This document shows positions 46,943-60,712 of a stretch of 64,000 nucleotides of DNA, piece by piece. The notes under the pieces were generated by a model. The model was given only the letters and a program-made list of their open reading frames with translations, had not been told where the DNA came from and searched no databases. Positions within the stretch are counted from its first letter, which is position 1. Each line of letters starts with the position of its first letter. Origin of the DNA: Hyaloperonospora brassicae (taxonomy: Eukaryota; Oomycota; Peronosporomycetes; Peronosporales; Peronosporaceae); contig CANTFL010000910.1 in assembly GCA_947650285.1 (NCBI GenBank), positions 29,640 through 93,639 on the forward strand, given 5' to 3'. The translations under genes and the position numbers were made by a program.

Positions 46943-47603
46943 CTTTTGCGGCATCTTTCACTTCGTTTGTCTTCCAAAGTGAACTGTTGTCCTTTCCACG
47001 CATTGATTGTCGACGAAGATTGCAGATACTGCCAATTCAGCATCCTTGCGCTTTGACAGATTACAGCTTTCACACAAACACGGACACATGCACAATCTCG
47101 ACTTCGACCTCATTCTTGTGATATCAGGGATACCCATAGACGGCTACAATATCTTTTGTGTCAGCTTATCGTGCCGTCGAAACGTGATTGCTACGCATGT
47201 ACATGTCAGGACAAAGTCATTGAAGACGCAAAGCAAGTCCTGTGATGCAAAAGCGTATCCAGCCTCCCTCGATACAGCAGCCCAGTCAGGCGGGAAGTTG
47301 CTTTGCATCTTCTCTCCATCGGTCGATGTCATACCGTGCCCATGCAACGATGATCTTCCAGCTAATCATACAGTATCACATCCAACCATGACCGAGCAAT
47401 GCCCAGTACTTTCTATGTGATGCATTCGGTCGTCGATAGAACGGGTCCATATGTAGCGTGAAATGAATTTGCGCACGCAAACAAGATGACGGGAAGGTGC
47501 AGCAGGAGTGTTCTGACGTGGTGTGCATCGGCGAAGCTGTGAGAGTGCGTGTCGGAGTGTGTAGATGATTTTTTGTTGCGTTTGGCATGTGGCGTGTGTG
47601 GAA

Positions 47604-47707
47604 CCGAGTGTAGCTCAGTTGGTAGAGCGATTGACTGTAGTGTTGGATGCTGTGTATCAGTGTGCTCGGAAATCAATTGGTCGCTGGTTCGATTCCGGCC
47701 ACTCGGA
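47604..47707 (+). tRNA. tRNA-Tyr(GUA), copy 20
   Basis: Identical gene, single TTTT. Confidence 0.97.
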
Positions 47708-48368
47708 CTTTTGCGGCATCTTTCACTTCGTTTGTCTTCCAAAGTGAACTGTTGTCCTTTCCACGCATTGATTGTCGACGAAGATTGCAGATACTGCCAA
47801 TTCAGCATCCTTGCGCTTTGACAGATTACAGCTTTCACACAAACACGGACACATGCACAATCTCGACTTCGACCTCATTCTTGTGATATCAGGGATACCC
47901 ATAGACGGCTACAATATCTTTTGTGTCAGCTTATCGTGCCGTCGAAACGTGATTGCTGCGCATGTACATGTCAGGACAAAGTCATTGAAGACGCAAAGCA
48001 AGTCCTGTGATGCAAAAGCGTATCCAGCCTCCCTCGATACAGCAGCCCAGTCAGCCGGGAAGTTGCTTTGCATCTTCTCTCCATCGGTCGATGTCATACC
48101 GTGCCCATGCAACGATGATCTTCCAGCTAATCATACAGTATCACATCCAACCATGACCGAGCAATGCCCAGTACTTTCTATGTGATGCATTCGGTCGTCG
48201 ATAGAACGGGTCCATATGTAGCGTGAAATGAATTTGCGCACGCAAACAAGATGACGGGAAGGTGCAGCAAGAGTGTTCTGACGTGGTGTGCATCGGCGAA
48301 GCTGTGAGAGTGCGTGTCGGAGTGTGTAGATGATTTTTTGTTGCGTTTGGCATGTGGCGTGTGTGGAA

Positions 48369-48472
48369 CCGAGTGTAGCTCAGTTGGTAGAGCGATTGAC
48401 TGTAGTGTTGGATGCTGTGTATCAGTGTGCTCGGAAATCAATTGGTCGCTGGTTCGATTCCGGCCACTCGGA
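48369..48472 (+). tRNA. tRNA-Tyr(GUA), copy 21
   Basis: Identical gene, single TTTT; spacer has the rare gatcaca also found after copy 23. Confidence 0.97.
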
Positions 48473-49133
48473 CTTTTGCGGCATCTTTCACTTCGTTTGT
48501 CTTCCAAAGTGAACTGTTGTCCTTTCCACGCATTGATTGTCGACGAAGATTGCAGATACTGCCAATTCAGCATCCTTGCGCTTTGACAGATCACAGCTTT
48601 CATACAAACACGGACACATGCACAATCTCGACTTCGACCTCATTCTTGTGATATCAGGGATACCCATAGACGGCTACAATATCTTTTGTGTCAGCTTATC
48701 GTGCCGTCGAAACGTGATTGCTACGCATGTACATGTCAGGACAAAGTCATTGAAGACGCAAAGCAAGTCCTGTGATGCAAAAGCGTATCCAGCCTCCCTC
48801 GATACAGCAGCCCAGTCAGCCGGGAAGTTGCTTTGCATCTTCTCTCCATCGGTCGATGTCATACCGTGCCGATGCAACGATGATCTTCCAGCTAATCATA
48901 CAGTATCACATCCAACCATGACCGAGCAATGCCCAGTACTTTCTATGTGATGCATTCGGTCGTCGATAGAACGGGTCCATATGTAGCGTGAAATGAATTT
49001 GCGCACGCAAACAAGATGACGGGAAGGTGCAGCAGGAGTGTTCTGACGTGGTGTGCATCGGCGAAGCTGTGAGAGTGCGTGTCGGAGTGTGTAGATGATT
49101 TTTTGTTGCGTTTGGCATGTGGCGTGTGTGGAA

Positions 49134-49237
49134 CCGAGTGTAGCTCAGTTGGTAGAGCGATTGACTGTAGTGTTGGATGCTGTGTATCAGTGTGCTCGGA
49201 AATCAATTGGTCGCTGGTTCGATTCCGGCCACTCGGA
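49134..49237 (+). tRNA. tRNA-Tyr(GUA), copy 22
   Basis: Identical gene, single TTTT; spacer resembles that of copy 24 (caaag). Confidence 0.97.
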
Positions 49238-49898
49238 CTTTTGCGGCATCTTTCACTTCGTTTGTCTTCCAAAGTGAACTGTTGTCCTTTCCACGCATTG
49301 ATTGTCGACGAAGATTGCAGATACTGCCAATTCAGCATCCTTGCGCTTTGACAGATTACAGCTTTCATACAAACACGGACACATGCACAATCTCGCCTTC
49401 GACCTCATTCTTGTGATATCAGGGATACCCATAGACGGCTACAATATCTTTTGTGTCAGCTTATCGTGCCGTCGAAACGTGATTGCTACGCATGTACATG
49501 TCAGGACAAAGTCATTGAAGACGCAAAGCAAGTCCTGTGATGCAAAAGCGTATCCAGCCTCCCTCGATACAGCAGCCCAGTCAGCCGGGAAGTTGCTTTG
49601 CATCTTCTCTCCATCGGTCGATGTCATACCGTGCCGATGCAAAGATGATCTTCCAGCTAATCATACAGTATCACATCCAACCATGACCGAGCAATGCCCA
49701 GTACTTTCTATGTGATGCATTCGGTCGTCGATAGAACGGGTCCATATGTAGCGTGAAATGAATTTGCGCACGCAAACAAGATGACGGGAAGGTGCAGCAG
49801 GAGTGTTCTGACGTGGTGTGCATCGGCGAAGCTGTGAGAGTGCGTGTCGGAGTGTGTAGATGATTTTTTGTTGCGTTTGGCATGTGGCGTGTGTGGAA

Positions 49899-50002
49899 CC
49901 GAGTGTAGCTCAGTTGGTAGAGCGATTGACTGTAGTGTTGGATGCTGTGTATCAGTGTGCTCGGAAATCAATTGGTCGCTGGTTCGATTCCGGCCACTCG
50001 GA
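49899..50002 (+). tRNA. tRNA-Tyr(GUA), copy 23
   Basis: Identical gene, single TTTT; spacer has gatcaca like copy 21. Confidence 0.97.
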
Positions 50003-50663
50003 CTTTTGCGGCATCTTTCACTTCGTTTGTCTTCCAAAGTGAACTGTTGTCCTTTCCACGCATTGATTGTCGACGAAGATTGCAGATACTGCCAATTCAG
50101 CATCCTTGCGCTTTGACAGATCACAGCTTTCATACAAACACGGACACATGCACAATCTCGACTTCGACCTCATTCTTGTGATATCAGGGATACCCATAGA
50201 CGGCTACAATATCTTTTGTGTCAGCTTATCGTGCCGTCGAAACGTGATTGCTACGCATGTACATGTCATGACAAAGTCATTGAAGACGCAAAGCAAGTCC
50301 TGTGATGCAAAAGCGTATCCAGCCTCCCTCGATACAGCAGCCCAGTCAGCCGGGAAGTTGCTTTGCATCTTCTCTCCATCGGTCGATGTCATACCGTGCC
50401 CATGCAACGATGATCTTCCAGCTAATCATACAGTATCACATCCAACCATGACCGAGCAATGCCCAGTACTTTCTATGTGATGCATTCGGTCGTCGATAGA
50501 ACGGGTCCATATGTAGCGTGAAATGAATTTGCGCACGCAAACAAGATGACGGGAAGGTGCAGCAGGAGTGTTCTGACGTGGTGTGCATCGGCGAAGCTGT
50601 GAGAGTGCGTGTCGGAGTGTGTAGATGATTTTTTGTTGCGTTTGGCATGTGGCGTGTGTGGAA

Positions 50664-50767
50664 CCGAGTGTAGCTCAGTTGGTAGAGCGATTGACTGTAG
50701 TGTTGGATGCTGTGTATCAGTGTGCTCGGAAATCAATTGGTCGCTGGTTCGATTCCGGCCACTCGGA
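50664..50767 (+). tRNA. tRNA-Tyr(GUA), copy 24
   Basis: Identical gene, single TTTT. Confidence 0.97.
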
Positions 50768-51428
50768 CTTTTGCGGCATCTTTCACTTCGTTTGTCTTCC
50801 AAAGTGAACTGTTGTCCTTTCCACGCATTGATTGTCGACGAAGATTGCAGATACTGCCAATTCAGCATCCTTGCGCTTTGACAGATTACAGCTTTCATAC
50901 AAACACGGACACATGCACAATCTCGCCTTCGACCTCATTCTTGTGATATCAGGGATACCCATAGACGGCTACAATATCTTTTGTGTCAGCTTATCGTGCC
51001 GTCGAAACGTGATTGCTGCGCATGTACATGTCAGGACAAAGTCATTGAAGACGCAAAGCAAGTCCTGTGATGCAAAAGCGTATCCAGCCTCCCTCGATAC
51101 AGCAGCCCAGTCAGCCGGGAAGTTGCTTTGCATCTTCTCTCCATCGGTCGATGTCATACCGTGCCGATGCAAAGATGATCTTCCAGCTAATCATACAGTA
51201 TCACATCCAACCATGACCGAGCAATGCCCAGTACTTTCTATGTGATGCATTCGGTCGTCGATAGAACGGGTCCATATGTAGCGTGAAATGAATTTGCGCA
51301 CGCAAACAAGATGACGGGAAGGTGCAGCAGGAGTGTTCTGACGTGGTGTGCATCGGCGAAGCTGTGAGAGTGCGTGTCGGAGTGTGTAGATGATTTTTTG
51401 TTGCGTTTGGCATGTGGCGTGTGTGGAA

Positions 51429-51532
51429 CCGAGTGTAGCTCAGTTGGTAGAGCGATTGACTGTAGTGTTGGATGCTGTGTATCAGTGTGCTCGGAAATCA
51501 ATTGGTCGCTGGTTCGATTCCGGCCACTCGGA
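51429..51532 (+). tRNA. tRNA-Tyr(GUA), copy 25
   Basis: Identical gene, single TTTT. Confidence 0.97.
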
Positions 51533-52193
51533 CTTTTGCGGCATCTTTCACTTCGTTTGTCTTCCAAAGTGAACTGTTGTCCTTTCCACGCATTGATTGT
51601 CGACGAAGATTGCAGATACTGCCAATTCAGCATCCTTGCGCTTTGACAGATTACAGCTTTCATACAAACACGGACACATGCACAATCTCGACTTCGACCT
51701 CATTCTTGTGATATCAGGGATACCCATAGACGGCTACAATATCTTTTGTGTCAGCTTATCGTGCCGTCGAAACGTGATTGCTACGCATGTACATGTCAGG
51801 ACAAAGTCATTGAAGACGCAAAGCAAGTCCTGTGATGCAAAAGCGTATCCAGCCTCCCTCGATACAGCAGCCCAGTCAGCCGGGAAGTTGCTTTGCATCT
51901 TCTCTCCATCGGTCGATGTCATACCGTGCCCATGCAACGATGATCTTCCAGCTAATCATACAGTATCACATACAACCATGACCGAGCAATGCCCAGTACT
52001 TTCTATGTGATGCATTCGGTCGTCGATAGAACGGGTCCATATGTAGCGTGAAATGAATTTGCGCACGCAAACAAGATGACGGGAAGGTGCAGCAGGAGTG
52101 TTCTGACGTGGTGTGCATCGGCGAAGCTGTGAGAGTGCGTGTCGGAGTGTGTAGATGATTTTTTGTTGCGTTTGGCATGTGGCGTGTGTGGAA

Positions 52194-52297
52194 CCGAGTG
52201 TAGCTCAGTTGGTAGAGCGATTGACTGTAGTGTTGGATGCTGTGTATCAGTGTGCTCGGAAATCAATTGGTCGCTGGTTCGATTCCGGCCACTCGGA
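52194..52297 (+). tRNA. tRNA-Tyr(GUA), copy 26
   Basis: Identical gene, single TTTT; first gcaacg spacer variant. Confidence 0.97.
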
Positions 52298-52958
52298 CTT
52301 TTGCGGCATCTTTCACTTCGTTTGTCTTCCAAAGTGAACTGTTGTCCTTTCCACGCATTGATTGTCGACGAAGATTGCAGATACTGCCAATTCAGCATCC
52401 TTGCGCTTTGACAGATTACAGCTTTCACACAAACACGGACACATGCACAATCTCGCCTTCGACCTCATTCTTGTGATATCAGGGATACCCATAGACGGCT
52501 ACAATATCTTTTGTGTCAGCTTATCGTGCCGTCGAAACGTGATTGCAACGCATGTACATGTCAGGACAAAGTCATTGAAGACGCAAAGCAAGTCCTGTGA
52601 TGCAAAAGCGTATCCAGCCTCCCTCGATACAGCAGCCCAGTCAGCCGGGAAGTTGCTTTGCATCTTCTCTCCATCGGTCGATGTCATACCGTGCCCATGC
52701 AACGATGATCTTCCAGCTAATCATACAGTATCACATACAACCATGACCGAGCAATGCCCAGTACTTTCTATGTGATGCATTCGGTCGTCGATAGAACGGG
52801 TCCATATGTAGCGTGAAATGAATTTGCGCACGCAAACAAGATGACGGGAAGGTGCAGCAGGAGTGTTCTGACGTGGTGTGCATCGGCGAAGCTGTGAGAG
52901 TGCGTGTCGGAGTGTGTAGATGATTTTTTGTTGCGTTTGGCATGTGGCGTGTGTGGAA

Positions 52959-53062
52959 CCGAGTGTAGCTCAGTTGGTAGAGCGATTGACTGTAGTGTTG
53001 GATGCTGTGTATCAGTGTGCTCGGAAATCAATTGGTCGCTGGTTCGATTCCGGCCACTCGGA
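52959..53062 (+). tRNA. tRNA-Tyr(GUA), copy 27
   Basis: Identical gene, single TTTT; spacer back to gctacg. Confidence 0.97.
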
Positions 53063-53723
53063 CTTTTGCGGCATCTTTCACTTCGTTTGTCTTCCAAAGT
53101 GAACTGTTGTCCTTTCCACGCATTGATTGTCGACGAAGATTGCAGATACTGCCAATTCAGCATCCTTGCGCTTTGACAGATTACAGCTTTCACACAAACA
53201 CGGACACATGCACAATCTCGCCTTCGACCTCATTCTTGTGATATCAGGGATACCCATAGACGGCTACAATATCTTTTGTGTCAGCTTATCGTGCCGTCGA
53301 AACGTGATTGCTACGCATGTACATGTCATGACAAAGTCATTGAAGACGCAAAGCAAGTCCTGTGATGCAAAAGCGTATCCAGCCTCCCTCGATACAGCAG
53401 CCCAGTCAGCCGGGAAGTTGCTTTGCATCTTCTCTCCATCGGTCGATGTCATACCGTGCCCATGCAACGATGATCTTCCAGCTAATCATACAGTATCACA
53501 TACAACCATGACCGAGCAATGCCCAGTACTTTCTATGTGATGCATTCGGTCGTCGATAGAACGGGTCCATATGTAGCGTGAAATGAATTTGCGCACGCAA
53601 ACAAGATGACGGGAAGGTGCAGCAGGAGTGTTCTGACGTGGTGTGCATCGGCGAAGCTGTGAGAGTGCGTGTCGGAGTGTGTAGATGATTTTTTGTTGCG
53701 TTTGGCATGTGGCGTGTGTGGAA

Positions 53724-53827
53724 CCGAGTGTAGCTCAGTTGGTAGAGCGATTGACTGTAGTGTTGGATGCTGTGTATCAGTGTGCTCGGAAATCAATTGG
53801 TCGCTGGTTCGATTCCGGCCACTCGGA
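53724..53827 (+). tRNA. tRNA-Tyr(GUA), copy 28
   Basis: Identical gene, single TTTT; spacer regains gtactg. Confidence 0.97.
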
Positions 53828-54488
53828 CTTTTGCGGCATCTTTCACTTCGTTTGTCTTCCAAAGTGAACTGTTGTCCTTTCCACGCATTGATTGTCGACG
53901 AAGATTGCAGATACTGCCAATTCAGCATCCTTGCGCTTTGACAGATTACAGCTTTCACACAAACACGGACACATGCACAATCTCGCCTTCGACCTCATTC
54001 TTGTGATATCAGGGATACCCATAGACGGCTACAATATCTTTTGTGTCAGCTTATCGTGCCGTCGAAACGTGATTGCAACGCATGTACATGTCATGACAAA
54101 GTCATTGAAGACGCAAAGCAAGTACTGTGATGCAAAAGCGTATCCAGCCTCCCTCGATACAGCAGCCCAGTCAGCCGGGAAGTTGCTTTGCATCTTCTCT
54201 CCATCGGTCGATGTCATACCGTGCCCATGCAACGATGATCTTCCAGCTAATCATACAGTATCACATACAACCATGACCGAGCAATGCCCAGTACTTTCTA
54301 TGTGATGCATTCGGTCGTCGATAGAACGGGTCCATATGTAGCGTGAAATGAATTTGCGCACGCAAACAAGATGACGGGAAGGTGCAGCAAGAGTGTTCTG
54401 ACGTGGTGTGCATCGGCGAAGCTGTGAGAGTGCGTGTCGGAGTGTGTAGATGATTTTTTATTGCGTTTGGCATGTGGCGTGTATGGAA

Positions 54489-54592
54489 CCGAGTGTAGCT
54501 CAGTTGGTAGAGCGATTGACTGTAGTGTTGGATGCTGTGTATCAGTGTGCTCGGAAATCAATTGGTCGCTGGTTCGATTCCGGCCACTCGGA
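54489..54592 (+). tRNA. tRNA-Tyr(GUA), copy 29
   Basis: Identical gene, single TTTT; upstream has gattttttattg and gtgtatgg. Confidence 0.97.
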
Positions 54593-55253
54593 CTTTTGCG
54601 GCATCTTTCACTTCGTTTGTCTTCCAAAGTGAACTGTTGTCCTTTCCACGCATTGATTGTCGACGAAGATTGCAGATACTGCCAATTCAGCATCCTTGCG
54701 CTTTGACAGATTACAGCTTTCACACAAACACGGACACATGCACAATCTCGCCTTCGACCTCATTCTTGTGATATCAGGGATACCCATAGACGGCTACAAT
54801 ATCTTTTGTGTCAGCTTATCGTGCCGTCGAAACGTGATTGCAACGCATGTACATGTCATGACAAAGTCATTGAAGACGCAAAGCAAGTACTGTGATGCAA
54901 AAGCGTATCCAGCCTCCCTCGATACAGCAGCCCAGTCAGCCGGGAAGTTGCTTTGCATCTTCTCTCCATCGGTCGATGTCATACCGTGCCCATGCAACGA
55001 TGATCTTCCAGCTAATCATACAGTATCACATACAACCATGACCGAGCAATGCCCAGTACTTTCTATGTGATGCATTCGGTCGTCGATAGAACGGGTCCAT
55101 ATGTAGCGTGAAATGAATTTGCGCACGCAAACAAGATGACGGGAAGGTGCAGCAAGAGTGTTCTGACGTGGTGTGCATCGGCGAAGCTGTGAGAGTGCGT
55201 GTCGGAGTGTGTAGATGATTTTTTGTTGCGTTTGGCATGTGGCGTGTATGGAA

Positions 55254-55357
55254 CCGAGTGTAGCTCAGTTGGTAGAGCGATTGACTGTAGTGTTGGATGC
55301 TGTGTATCAGTGTGCTCGGAAATCAATTGGTCGCTGGTTCGATTCCGGCCACTCGGA
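55254..55357 (+). tRNA. tRNA-Tyr(GUA), copy 30
   Basis: Identical gene, single TTTT; upstream gtgtatgg as in copy 29. Confidence 0.97.
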
Positions 55358-56018
55358 CTTTTGCGGCATCTTTCACTTCGTTTGTCTTCCAAAGTGAACT
55401 GTTGTCCTTTCCACGCATTGATTGTCGACGAAGATTGCAGATACTGCCAATTCAGCATCCTTGCGCTTTGACAGATTACAGCTTTCACACAAACACGGAC
55501 ACATGCACAATCTCGCCTTCGACCTCATTCTTGTGATATCAGGGATACCCATAGACGGCTACAATATCTTTTGTGTCAGCTTATCGTGCCGTCGAAACGT
55601 GATTGCAACGCATGTACATGTCATGACAAAGTCATTGAAGACGCAAAGCAAGTACTGTGATGCAAAAGCGTATCCAGCCTCCCTCGATACAGCAGCCCAG
55701 TCAGGCGGGAAGTTGCTTTGCATCTTCTCTCCATCGGTCGATGTCATACCGTGCCCATGCAACGATGATCTTCCAGCTAATCATACAGTATCACATACAA
55801 CCATGACCGAGCAATGCCCAGTACTTTCTATGTGATGCATTCGGTCGTCGATAGAACGGGTCCATATGTAGCGTGAAATGAATTTGCGCACGCAAACAAG
55901 ATGACGGGAAGGTGCAGCAAGAGTGTTCTGACGTGGTGTGCATCGGCGAAGCTGTGAGAGTGCGTGTCGGAGTGTGTAGATGATTTTTTATTGCGTTTGG
56001 CATGTGGCGTGTGTGGAA

Positions 56019-56122
56019 CCGAGTGTAGCTCAGTTGGTAGAGCGATTGACTGTAGTGTTGGATGCTGTGTATCAGTGTGCTCGGAAATCAATTGGTCGCT
56101 GGTTCGATTCCGGCCACTCGGA
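56019..56122 (+). tRNA. tRNA-Tyr(GUA), copy 31
   Basis: Identical gene, single TTTT; upstream gattttttattg. Confidence 0.97.
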
Positions 56123-56783
56123 CTTTTGCGGCATCTTTCACTTCGTTTGTCTTCCAAAGTGAACTGTTGTCCTTTCCACGCATTGATTGTCGACGAAGAT
56201 TGCAGATACTGCCAATTCAGCATCCTTGCGCTTTGACAGATTACAGCTTTCACACAAACACGGACACATGCACAATCTCGCCTTCGACCTCATTCTTGTG
56301 ATATCAGGGATACCCATAGACGGCTACAATATCTTTTGTGTCAGCTTATCGTGCCGTCGAAACGTGATTGCAACGCATGTACATGTCATGACAAAGTCAT
56401 TGAAGACGCAAAGCAAGTCCTGTGATGCAAAAGCGTATCCAGCCTCCCTCGATACAGCAGCCCAGTCAGGCGGGAAGTTGCTTTGCATCTTCTCTCCATC
56501 GGTCGATGTCATACCGTGCCGATGCAACGATGATCTTCCAGCTAATCATACAGTATCACATACAACCATGACCGAGCAATGCCCAGTACTTTCTATGTGA
56601 TGCATTCGGTCGTCGATAGAACGGGTCCATATGTAGCGTGAAATGAATTTGCGCACGCAAACAAGATGACGGGAAGGTGCAGCAGGAGTGTTCTGACGTG
56701 GTGTGCATCGGCGAAGCTGTGAGAGTGCGTGTCGGAGTGTGTAGATGATTTTTTGTTGCGTTTGGCATGTGGCGTGTGTGGAA

Positions 56784-56887
56784 CCGAGTGTAGCTCAGTT
56801 GGTAGAGCGATTGACTGTAGTGTTGGATGCTGTGTATCAGTGTGCTCGGAAATCAATTGGTCGCTGGTTCGATTCCGGCCACTCGGA
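56784..56887 (+). tRNA. tRNA-Tyr(GUA), copy 32
   Basis: Identical gene, single TTTT. Confidence 0.97.
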
Positions 56888-57548
56888 CTTTTGCGGCATC
56901 TTTCACTTCGTTTGTCTTCCAAAGTGAACTGTTGTCCTTTCCACGCATTGATTGTCGACGAAGATTGCAGATACTGCCAATTCAGCATCCTTGCGCTTTG
57001 ACAGATTACAGCTTTCACACAAACACGGACACATGCACAATCTCGCCTTCGACCTCATTCTTGTGATATCAGGGATACCCATAGACGGCTACAATATCTT
57101 TTGTGTCAGCTTATCGTGCCGTCGAAACGTGATTGCAACGCATGTACATGTCATGACAAAGTCATTGAAGACGCAAAGCAAGTCCTGTGATGCAAAAGCG
57201 TATCCAGCCTCCCTCGATACAGCAGCCCAGTCAGCCGGGAAGTTGCTTTGCATCTTCTCTCCATCGGTCGATGTCATACCGTGCCCATGCAACGATGATC
57301 TTCCAGCTAATCATACAGTATCACATACAACCATGACCGAGCAATGCCCAGTACTTTCTATGTGATGCATTCGGTCGTCGATAGAACGGGTCCATATGTA
57401 GCGTGAAATGAATTTGCGCACGCAAACAAGATGACGGGAAGGTGCAGCAGGAGTGTTCTGACGTGGTGTGCATCGGCGAAGCTGTGAGAGTGCGTGTCGG
57501 AGTGTGTAGATGATTTTTTGTTGCGTTTGGCATGTGGCGTGTGTGGAA

Positions 57549-57652
57549 CCGAGTGTAGCTCAGTTGGTAGAGCGATTGACTGTAGTGTTGGATGCTGTGT
57601 ATCAGTGTGCTCGGAAATCAATTGGTCGCTGGTTCGATTCCGGCCACTCGGA
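57549..57652 (+). tRNA. tRNA-Tyr(GUA), copy 33
   Basis: Identical gene; last copy with the gacTTTTg trailer. Confidence 0.97.
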
Positions 57653-58313
57653 CTTTTGCGGCATCTTTCACTTCGTTTGTCTTCCAAAGTGAACTGGTGT
57701 CCTTTCCACGCATTGATTGTCGACGAAGATTGCAGATACTGCCAATTCAGCATCCTTGCGCTTTGACAGATTACAGCTTTCATACAAACACGGACACATG
57801 CACAATCTCGCCTTCGACCTCATTCTTGTGATATCAGGGATACCCATAGACGGCTACAATATCTTTTGTGTCAGCTTATCGTGCCGTCGAAACGTGATTG
57901 CAACGCATGTACATGTCATGACAAAGTCATTGAAGACGCAAAGCAAGTCCTGTGATGCAAAAGCGTATCCAGCCTCCCTCGATACAGCAGCCCAGTCAGC
58001 CGGGAAGTTGCTTTGCATCTTCTCTCCATCGGTCGATGTCATACCGTGCCGATGCAACGATGATCTTCCAGCTAATCATACAGTATCACATACAACCATG
58101 ACCGAGCAATGCCCAGTACTTTCTATGTGATGCATTCGGTCGTCGATAGAACGGGTCCATATGTAGCGTGAAATGAATTTGCGCACGCAAACAAGATGAC
58201 GGGAAGGTGCAGCAGGAGTGTTCTGACGTGGTGTGCATCGGCGAAGCTGTGAGAGTGCGTGTCGGAGTGTGTAGATGATTTTTTGTTGCGTTTGGCATGT
58301 GGCGTGTGTGGAA

Positions 58314-58417
58314 CCGAGTGTAGCTCAGTTGGTAGAGCGATTGACTGTAGTGTTGGATGCTGTGTATCAGTGTGCTCGGAAATCAATTGGTCGCTGGTTC
58401 GATTCCGGCCACTCGGA
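58314..58417 (+). tRNA. tRNA-Tyr(GUA), copy 34
   Basis: Identical gene; the trailer C became T, giving TTTTT right after A73. Confidence 0.97.
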
Positions 58418-59078
58418 TTTTTGCGGCATCTTTCACTTCGTTTGTCTTCCAAAGTGAACTGGTGTCCTTTCCACGCATTGATTGTCGACGAAGATTGCAG
58501 ATACTGCCAATTCAGCATCCTTGCGCTTTGACAGATTACAGCTTTCATACAAACACGGACACATGCACAATCTCGCCTTCGACCTCATTCTTGTGATATC
58601 AGGGATACCCATAGACGGCTACAGTATCTTTTGTGTCAGCTTATCGTGCCGTCGAAACGTGATTGCAACGCATGTACATGTCATGACAAAGTCATTGAAG
58701 ACGCAAAGCAAGTCCTGTGATGCAAAAGCGTATCCAGCCTCCCTCGATACAGCAGCCCAGTCAGCCGGGAAGTTGCTTTGCATCTTCTCTCCATCGGTCG
58801 ATGTCATACCGTGCCGATGCAACGATGATCTTCCAGCTAATCATACAGTATCACATACAACCATGACCGAGCAATGCCCAGTACTTTCTATGTGATGCAT
58901 TCGGTCGTCGATAGAACGGGTCCATATGTAGCGTGAAATGAATTTGCGCACGCAAACAAGATGACGGGAAGGTGCAGCAGGAGTGTTCTGACGTGGTGTG
59001 CATCGGCGAAGCTGTGAGAGTGCGTGTCGGAGTGTGTAGATGATTTTTTGTTGCGTTTGGCATGTGGCGTGTGTGGAA

Positions 59079-59182
59079 CCGAGTGTAGCTCAGTTGGTAG
59101 AGCGATTGACTGTAGTGTTGGATGCTGTGTATCAGTGTGCTCGGAAATCAATTGGTCGCTGGTTCGATTCCGGCCACTCGGA
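59079..59182 (+). tRNA. tRNA-Tyr(GUA), copy 35
   Basis: Identical gene, but the trailer reads ggaTTTAtgcgg, with no TTTT until about 59393. Confidence 0.96.
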
Positions 59183-59843
59183 TTTATGCGGCATCTTTCA
59201 CTTCGTTTGTCTTCCAAAGTGAACTGGTGTCCTTTCCACGCATTGATTGTCGACGAAGATTGCAGATACTGCCAATTCAGCATCCTTGCGCTTTGACAGA
59301 TTACAGCTTTCACACAAACACGGACACATGCACAATCTCGCCTTCGACCTCATTCTTGTGATATCAGGGATACCCATAGACGGCTACAGTATCTTTTGTG
59401 TCAGCTTATCGTGCCGTCGAAACGTGATTGCAACGCATGTACATGTCATGACAAAGTCATTGAAGACGCAAAGCAAGTCCTGTGATGCAAAAGCGTATCC
59501 AGCCTCCCTCGATACAGCAGCCCAGTCAGCCGGGAAGTTGCTTTGCATCTTCTCTCCATCGGTCGATGCCATACCGTGCCGATGCAACGATGATCTTCCT
59601 GCTAATCATACAGTATCACATACAACCATGACCGAGCAATGCCCAGTACTTTCTATGTGATGCATTCGGTCGTCGATAGAACGGGTCCATATGTAGCGTG
59701 AAATGAATTTGCGCACGCAAACAAGATGACGGGAAGGTGCAGCAGGAGTGTTCTGACGTGGTGTGCATCGGCGAAGCTGTGAGAGTGCGTGTCGGAGTGT
59801 GTAGATGATTTTTTGTTGCGTTTGGCATGTGGCGTGTGTGGAA

Positions 59844-59947
59844 CCGAGTGTAGCTCAGTTGGTAGAGCGATTGACTGTAGTGTTGGATGCTGTGTATCAG
59901 TGTGCTCGGAAATCAATTGGTCGCTGGTTCGATTCCGGCCACTCGGA
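59844..59947 (+). tRNA. tRNA-Tyr(GUA), copy 36
   Basis: Identical gene; TTTA trailer as in copy 35, whose unit looks identical. Confidence 0.96.
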
Positions 59948-60608
59948 TTTATGCGGCATCTTTCACTTCGTTTGTCTTCCAAAGTGAACTGGTGTCCTTT
60001 CCACGCATTGATTGTCGACGAAGATTGCAGATACTGCCAATTCAGCATCCTTGCGCTTTGACAGATTACAGCTTTCACACAAACACGGACACATGCACAA
60101 TCTCGCCTTCGACCTCATTCTTGTGATATCAGGGATACCCATAGACGGCTACAGTATCTTTTGTGTCAGCTTATCGTGCCGTCGAAACGTGATTGCAACG
60201 CATGTACATGTCATGACAAAGTCATTGAAGACGCAAAGCAAGTCCTGTGATGCAAAAGCGTATCCAGCCTCCCTCGATACAGCAGCCCAGTCAGCCGGGA
60301 AGTTGCTTTGCATCTTCTCTCCATCGGTCGATGCCATACCGTGCCGATGCAACGATGATCTTCCTGCTAATCATACAGTATCACATACAACCATGACCGA
60401 GCAATGCCCAGTACTTTCTATGTGATGCATTCGGTCGTCGATAGAACGGGTCCATATGTAGCGTGAAATGAATTTGCGCACGCAAACAAGATGACGGGAA
60501 GGTGCAGCAGGAGTGTTCTGACGTGGTGTGCATCGGCGAAGCTGTGAGAGTGCGTGTCGGAGTGTGTAGATGATTTTTTGTTGCGTTTGGCATGTGGCGT
60601 GTGTGGAA

Positions 60609-60712
60609 CCGAGTGTAGCTCAGTTGGTAGAGCGATTGACTGTAGTGTTGGATGCTGTGTATCAGTGTGCTCGGAAATCAATTGGTCGCTGGTTCGATTC
60701 CGGCCACTCGGA
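60609..60712 (+). tRNA. tRNA-Tyr(GUA), copy 37
   Basis: Identical gene; intact TTTTT trailer, between copies that lack it. Confidence 0.97.
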
